Assembly: GCF_000336755.1 (NCBI RefSeq)
Contig: NZ_AOLK01000023.1
Coordinates: 115,070-179,069 of the forward strand
Direction of reading: 5' to 3'
Origin: Haloferax elongans ATCC BAA-1513
Lineage (GTDB): Archaea > Halobacteriota > Halobacteria > Halobacteriales > Haloferacaceae
DNA length: 64,000 nucleotides
The notes under the pieces are model-generated. The model was not told the origin of the DNA, made no database searches, and was given only the letters and a program-made list of their open reading frames with translations. This document shows, piece after piece, positions 60,227 to 64,000 of this stretch (positions are counted from its first letter, which is position 1; each line of letters begins with the position of its first letter). The position numbers and the translations under genes are program-made.

Positions 60227-62596
60227 ATGGCCGACTCAAACCAAGAGACAGTCACATTTACAATTGACAGTCGGCTTCTGGAGGAGTTGGGTGAAAACCT
60301 AGTCACCCGAAACCACGTCGCTGTCGGTGAACTGATCAAAAACGCGTATGACGCTGACGCGACAGAGGTGATCTTAGAGTTTGAAGACGCGACAGCAGAC
60401 GATACGACTGACAGTGAAATCCGCGTCATAGACGATGGAATCGGGATGACAATGGAAGAAGTCCAGGACGACTTCATGCGGATCGCGACAACGAACAAGC
60501 GTCGCAATCCCATCTCAGAGAAATTTGGCCGGGAGAAAGCAGGTGACAAAGGGATTGGTCGATTCGCCTGTCGACGGCTTGCAAACATTCTCGAGATCGA
60601 AACGACTGCTAAGAACTCAGACGGGGCCTACGAACGGACAGTATTGGAGATTGACTGGCGGGAGTATGCGGCTGATCAGGAAATTGAGGAAGTCACCTTC
60701 CAAGCCGACGTCGAGATTCTCGAAGAAGAGGATGAAGCCGAAATATCGACGGGAACGACTCTCCGGCTACGAAACCTTCAGGATTCGTGGTCACAACGGG
60801 ATTTCGACACGCTCCGACGGAATGTAGTGAATCTCGCGATAGTTCAACCACAAAACCGCCCAGAAGGTGAAGAGCCTGACCCGGGATTCGATATAACGTT
60901 CCGGGCACCAGAGTTTGAATTAGGAGATGGATCCCTCTCCGAGCAAGTTCACGACGCTAGCTGGGGCTGCCTCGAAGGAGAGATTGGTTCTAATGGTAAA
61001 GTGAGCTTAGAACTCAATGCGAAGCTGATCGGGCATCGATCGTATTCCTTCAACCACGACTCAACGGGACTCAAAGGTACAACGTTCAAAATATCGTATA
61101 TCCCATTGGATACGAAAGAGCACTATCGCGACTCCAAGACTTTAAGCCTTGGACGAGCCCGTGATATAGCCGATGACCAGAGCGGGGTTCGTGTGTACAA
61201 AGGTGGGTTTCGGGTGTTCTCCTATGGCGGCCCGGATGACGACTGGCTAAATGTCGATCAAAAAAAGACAACTCACGCAAACCGATCGCCCAGTGAAACG
61301 TTCAAAGGGCTGCGTGGGAACATGGACTTCCACCGGGACTTCGATAACATCCTCCTATCAGGCCCCTCAAACAGGAATCTGGTAGGGCGGGTAATGATCA
61401 GTTCTGACGCCGATCTGAAGATGGCATCGAACCGAGAAGACTTCATGGAGAGTGATCTCATGGATGACCTCCGTGAGATCGTTAGCCTCAGTCTGGAATG
61501 GCTCACACTCCAGTGGAGCCATTACAAAGCGGTGAAATCACGGAAAGAACTCGAGGAAGAAACTGAGAAGTTTCTGGACGAAACGACAGATGGCAATTCA
61601 GACCGTGAATCGGGGGACGTTGGTCTAGATAAGTGGAATAAAGACAGTCCTGACGAGGATACATCTGACGAGGAAGATGAGCCCGAGCGAGAGCCCGTTG
61701 ATAGTGCGATTGATTTGTTGGAGGGTGTCGCGGACACTGCAACAGATACCGTTCCCGAAGATGAGCGGCAAGTCTCGAACGAAGCGGTCGAAACTGCGAC
61801 ACGCGTAATCCGTAACACGATCGACCAGAAGGAACGCGAGATCGACTTCTTCCGGTCGGCATTTTCTGTTAATCAGGTCGTTTTCTCGTTCTCCCACGAA
61901 CTCCGGTCCATGGTTGGGCGTCTAGGAAGTAATGCGGCCGAGATTGAGAGAGTGTTAGACGATATTCCGGAGTCCCGCCGCGACGATTTCGAAGAAGTAA
62001 TTTCGGATCTCCGAACCATGGAAGAGCGGTTCAAGAACCAGATGGAACTCTTCGGCCTCTTTATGGAAACAGGAAATCAAAAGACAGCAGAGGAGCAGCA
62101 CGTACGCGAGATCGTAGACGACGTTATTGAAGCAACGGAATATATCGCAGAGTATTATAATGTTGAGATCAGTCAGGATATCTCAGACTTGTTATATACT
62201 CCGCCGATGTTTAAGTCAGAACTTTATTCAATCGTTATAAACCTACTAACTAACAGTATCAAAGCTGTGGGAACATCTGGAAAAGACGGAAATAGAATTC
62301 ACGTGGATGCCAAACAATCAGAGGAAGGAGTTCGCCTGCGAGTTTATGATAACGGTGTTGGACTCCCAGAGGGGGCGCGTGAAGAGGCTTTCCAACCGCT
62401 TATTTCAGACCCAGTAAACAACATTTACGAGGATCTATCCACCCAAATGCCTGCAGAGTTGTCTGATCAGTTGGGCCGAGGGACTGGTCTTGGGCTCAGT
62501 ATCGTTCGGAATATCGCTGAGAAGTATGATGGTCAAGCTCAGTTCATTGATACTGAAAATTGGTCGACCTGTGTTGAGGTGACGCTGAATGAGTGA
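60227..62596 (+). CDS. Protein with two GHKL ATPase domains and an HisKA-like region
   Basis: A 789-residue protein. The N-terminal ATPase (about 1-200) is of the MutL/Hsp90/MORC type: GELIKNAYDADA (34-45, Glu35, Asn39), DDGIGM (69-74) and GDKGIGRFACRR (107-117). After a middle domain (about 230-420) and an acidic coil linker, a histidine-kinase-like dimerisation helix has FSHELR with His557 (553-560), and a second GHKL domain at the C terminus has INLLTNSIKAVG (Asn676), DNGVGLP (708-714) and GRGTGLGLSIV (750-760). No membrane segment. Two GHKL modules in one chain are unusual. The stop overlaps the receiver gene by eight bases. Promoter box ACTTTTAA is 27 bases before the ATG. Confidence 0.9.
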   Translation: MADSNQETVTFTIDSRLLEELGENLVTRNHVAVGELIKNAYDADATEVILEFEDATADDTTDSEIRVIDDGIGMTMEEVQDDFMRIATTNKRRNPISEKFGREKAGDKGIGRFACRRLANILEIETTAKNSDGAYERTVLEIDWREYAADQEIEEVTFQADVEILEEEDEAEISTGTTLRLRNLQDSWSQRDFDTLRRNVVNLAIVQPQNRPEGEEPDPGFDITFRAPEFELGDGSLSEQVHDASWGCLEGEIGSNGKVSLELNAKLIGHRSYSFNHDSTGLKGTTFKISYIPLDTKEHYRDSKTLSLGRARDIADDQSGVRVYKGGFRVFSYGGPDDDWLNVDQKKTTHANRSPSETFKGLRGNMDFHRDFDNILLSGPSNRNLVGRVMISSDADLKMASNREDFMESDLMDDLREIVSLSLEWLTLQWSHYKAVKSRKELEEETEKFLDETTDGNSDRESGDVGLDKWNKDSPDEDTSDEEDEPEREPVDSAIDLLEGVADTATDTVPEDERQVSNEAVETATRVIRNTIDQKEREIDFFRSAFSVNQVVFSFSHELRSMVGRLGSNAAEIERVLDDIPESRRDDFEEVISDLRTMEERFKNQMELFGLFMETGNQKTAEEQHVREIVDDVIEATEYIAEYYNVEISQDISDLLYTPPMFKSELYSIVINLLTNSIKAVGTSGKDGNRIHVDAKQSEEGVRLRVYDNGVGLPEGAREEAFQPLISDPVNNIYEDLSTQMPAELSDQLGRGTGLGLSIVRNIAEKYDGQAQFIDTENWSTCVEVTLNE

Positions 62597-63659
62597 GTAC
62601 ACTATCTGGTGGATCGATGACAATGAGAGTCGCATTGAGGATTCTGAACGCCTAGAAGATGAATTGAACAACGCTACAGTCCAGTTCACAGGGCCTGATA
62701 AAGCCATAGAACAACTCAATCCAGAGCACGAGAATATCGAGGGTTTGGACGAGCTTGATTTGGTACTCATCGACTGGAAGTTACACGAGAAGAGCAAGTT
62801 CCCTGGCAAAGGTCTCACGATGGCAGGGCGAGTTCGTGAGGTATATCCGGGAGTCCCGATCTATGGCTTTAGTTCTGAAATTTCCGCACTACGTGCAGGT
62901 GCTGGAGACGATCAATTTGAAGCTATCTACGAGGACAGCGATCTAAAAGGGGGTGATAATGCGGCTCTGATTGAGTCTGATCTCGAAGACTACGCTACGA
63001 TTGAAGCAGCTCGTGGGGAGGGATTCGAGGCACTCATTGAAACACTCAATCCCCCGGAGGACGCGATAGAGGCCCTTCGAAGTGTCGTCCCGCGTGAGTA
63101 TAATAATGGACTGAGATCAGATCCCAATGTCAAAGGCGGAAGTACAATCCAATTTGGACGCTGGATCCGTAGCCGGTTCTTAGAAACGCCTGGTCCGCTC
63201 ATCGATAATGTCTGGGCTGCGACGAAAATTGGGCTCCGTCCTGACCAACTGGAAGATTATCACGATGAGTTAAACGGGACAAACCGCGGTGAAATCACCT
63301 ACGATGGAGTGTTCAGCCACCGAGTTCCAGACCGGTGGTGGTCGACATCAGTGATCGGTGCAGTTGTCGCAATTGCAAGTGATCGTGAGGCCCAGTTCGG
63401 GAAACTGAACACTTTTGGGAAAGACGTCTTCGAAGTAGATGAACTTCCGCGGTGCCAGGTTTGTGGTGAAGAACTCCCCGAAACAGTTGCAGCAGGACGA
63501 GATGGTAGAGACGCAGAGAGTCAAGTTCACCTGAGGTGTAGCCATGTACATCATACTAGAGAGGGTGAGTTCGAAGACTACCGCATTGCGGACAAACTGG
63601 AAGTTTCAGAAGAAACAGAAGAGCCCCCAATAAATCCGGAACAGGAGGGCTCTAACTAG
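62589..63659 (+). CDS. Receiver-domain protein with C-terminal zinc site
   Basis: A 356-residue protein. Receiver-like N terminus: WWIDDNESR (Asp10, Asp11), phosphoacceptor Asp62 in LVLIDWKL, and YGFSSE (93-97) with a Ser at the Thr/Ser position; the usual lysine is not evident (EAIYEDSDLK). A novel middle domain (about 140-285) includes WIRSRFLETPGPLIDNVWAA. Near the C terminus CQVC (289-292) and CSHVHH (317-322) look like a zinc-binding site. It overlaps the preceding GHKL gene by eight bases, and the next ORF starts one base after its stop, so it is the second gene of an operon. The two-component likeness suggests signalling from the GHKL partner. Confidence 0.85.
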   Translation: MSEYTIWWIDDNESRIEDSERLEDELNNATVQFTGPDKAIEQLNPEHENIEGLDELDLVLIDWKLHEKSKFPGKGLTMAGRVREVYPGVPIYGFSSEISALRAGAGDDQFEAIYEDSDLKGGDNAALIESDLEDYATIEAARGEGFEALIETLNPPEDAIEALRSVVPREYNNGLRSDPNVKGGSTIQFGRWIRSRFLETPGPLIDNVWAATKIGLRPDQLEDYHDELNGTNRGEITYDGVFSHRVPDRWWSTSVIGAVVAIASDREAQFGKLNTFGKDVFEVDELPRCQVCGEELPETVAAGRDGRDAESQVHLRCSHVHHTREGEFEDYRIADKLEVSEETEEPPINPEQEGSN

Positions 63660-63660
63660 A

Positions 63661-64000
63661 ATGCCGCGGCTACCTTCTCCGGACACTTTACTCCCAAAGC
63701 CTAAAGAGCTGTATTCACGGTTAGTGGATGAGGTTAGATTTCTCAAAGATCAAGCTGGAATGAAAGAGAATAACAAAAACAGCCTCGAGCGGAGCTACCA
63801 CAGACTCTCTAACCAGGAACCAACAGATTGGACTCTCAATATTCAGCCAAATTGGATAATTAAGATTGAGGCGCCCGATGAACGAACACAGCGAGACAGG
63901 TCACGGGATTTCAGTAACGATGATGGATGGGCAGTAATCGGGGGATATATTTCAGTTAGAGACAATGAATACACTAACTATTCAATCAATCTAACTATAT
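63661..64000 (+). CDS. Third gene of the GHKL cassette, partial
   Basis: ATG at 63661, one base after the receiver gene stop, opens a frame that stays open to the window end (at least 113 codons). MPRLPSPDTLLPKPKELYSR, then VDEVRFLKDQAGMKENNKNS and PTDWTLNIQPNWIIKIEAPD; the last visible part is YTNYSINLTI. Strongly AT-rich, no recognised domain. A short coiled helix then a beta-rich region. Its frame beginning right after a stop shows tight operon coupling. Confidence 0.7.
   Translation, partial: MPRLPSPDTLLPKPKELYSRLVDEVRFLKDQAGMKENNKNSLERSYHRLSNQEPTDWTLNIQPNWIIKIEAPDERTQRDRSRDFSNDDGWAVIGGYISVRDNEYTNYSINLTI

Overview
The window is 64 kb of chromosome from a haloarchaeon, most likely a Haloferax species. 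GC is high with strong G/C third positions, the proteins are very acidic, and TATA boxes lie about 27 bases upstream of many start codons (leaderless genes). There are haloarchaeal-only families and an aceA-aceB, pus10, rnhB, secDF, pgi, nob1, infB, pan, aconitase, aIF1, mutSL, cofE order that fits what I recall of Haloferax volcanii. This assignment is from memory, not from a search.

Layout. 1-3.2 kb: end of an ABC transporter ATPase gene, then the glyoxylate bypass pair aceA/aceB behind two small ORFs. 3.4-5.5 kb: a DUF4112 gene whose stop codon abuts an IS200/IS605 (IS1341 group) element with an intact-looking tnpB and a tiny ribbon-helix-helix gene. 5.6-13 kb: lipoproteins, an EamA exporter, pus10, rnhB, secD/secF. 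13-25 kb: small haloarchaeal proteins, a three-gene overlapping operon (CDP-alcohol phosphatidyltransferase, PHP phosphoesterase, VTT membrane protein), pgi, a DHH phosphoesterase, a CPBP protease, two regulators, nob1, a PRC-barrel gene and infB. 25-33 kb: small membrane proteins, a cupin, a histidine kinase, pyruvoyl arginine decarboxylase, the proteasome ATPase, a dUTPase, aconitase and rimI. 33-42.5 kb: a 1082-residue Bat-like multi-sensor regulator with a degenerate receiver, a HalOD1 protein with an in-frame 33-bp tandem duplication, a run of small conserved genes, aIF1, a secreted coiled-coil protein and a membrane-tethered winged-helix protein. 42.5-56.5 kb: a transglutaminase/DUF58/MoxR operon, mutS and mutL, F420 genes (an LLM/Mer-like reductase and cofE), a phosphodiesterase and a Nudix-eIF2B fusion.

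From about 56.6 kb to the end of the window the base composition drops sharply and codon use changes. This accessory region holds an N6-adenine DNA methyltransferase, a YgjP/DUF45 zinc peptidase and, divergently, an operon of a protein with two GHKL ATPase domains, a receiver-domain protein with a C-terminal zinc site, and a third gene running off the edge. I read it as a defence-type island. The GHKL/receiver/third-gene cassette is the best candidate here for an undescribed system.

Working together: aceA, aceB and aconitase serve the TCA cycle and glyoxylate shunt, pgi serves sugar metabolism, and secD/secF serve protein export. pus10, nob1, infB, aIF1 and rimI serve translation. mutS and mutL are adjacent mismatch repair genes. 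cofE makes the cofactor for the neighbouring LLM/Mer-like enzyme. Several perfect palindromes or direct repeats near promoters (14815-14841, 21233-21271, 25403-25428, 36982-36999) are candidate operators. I see no rRNA, tRNA or CRISPR array.
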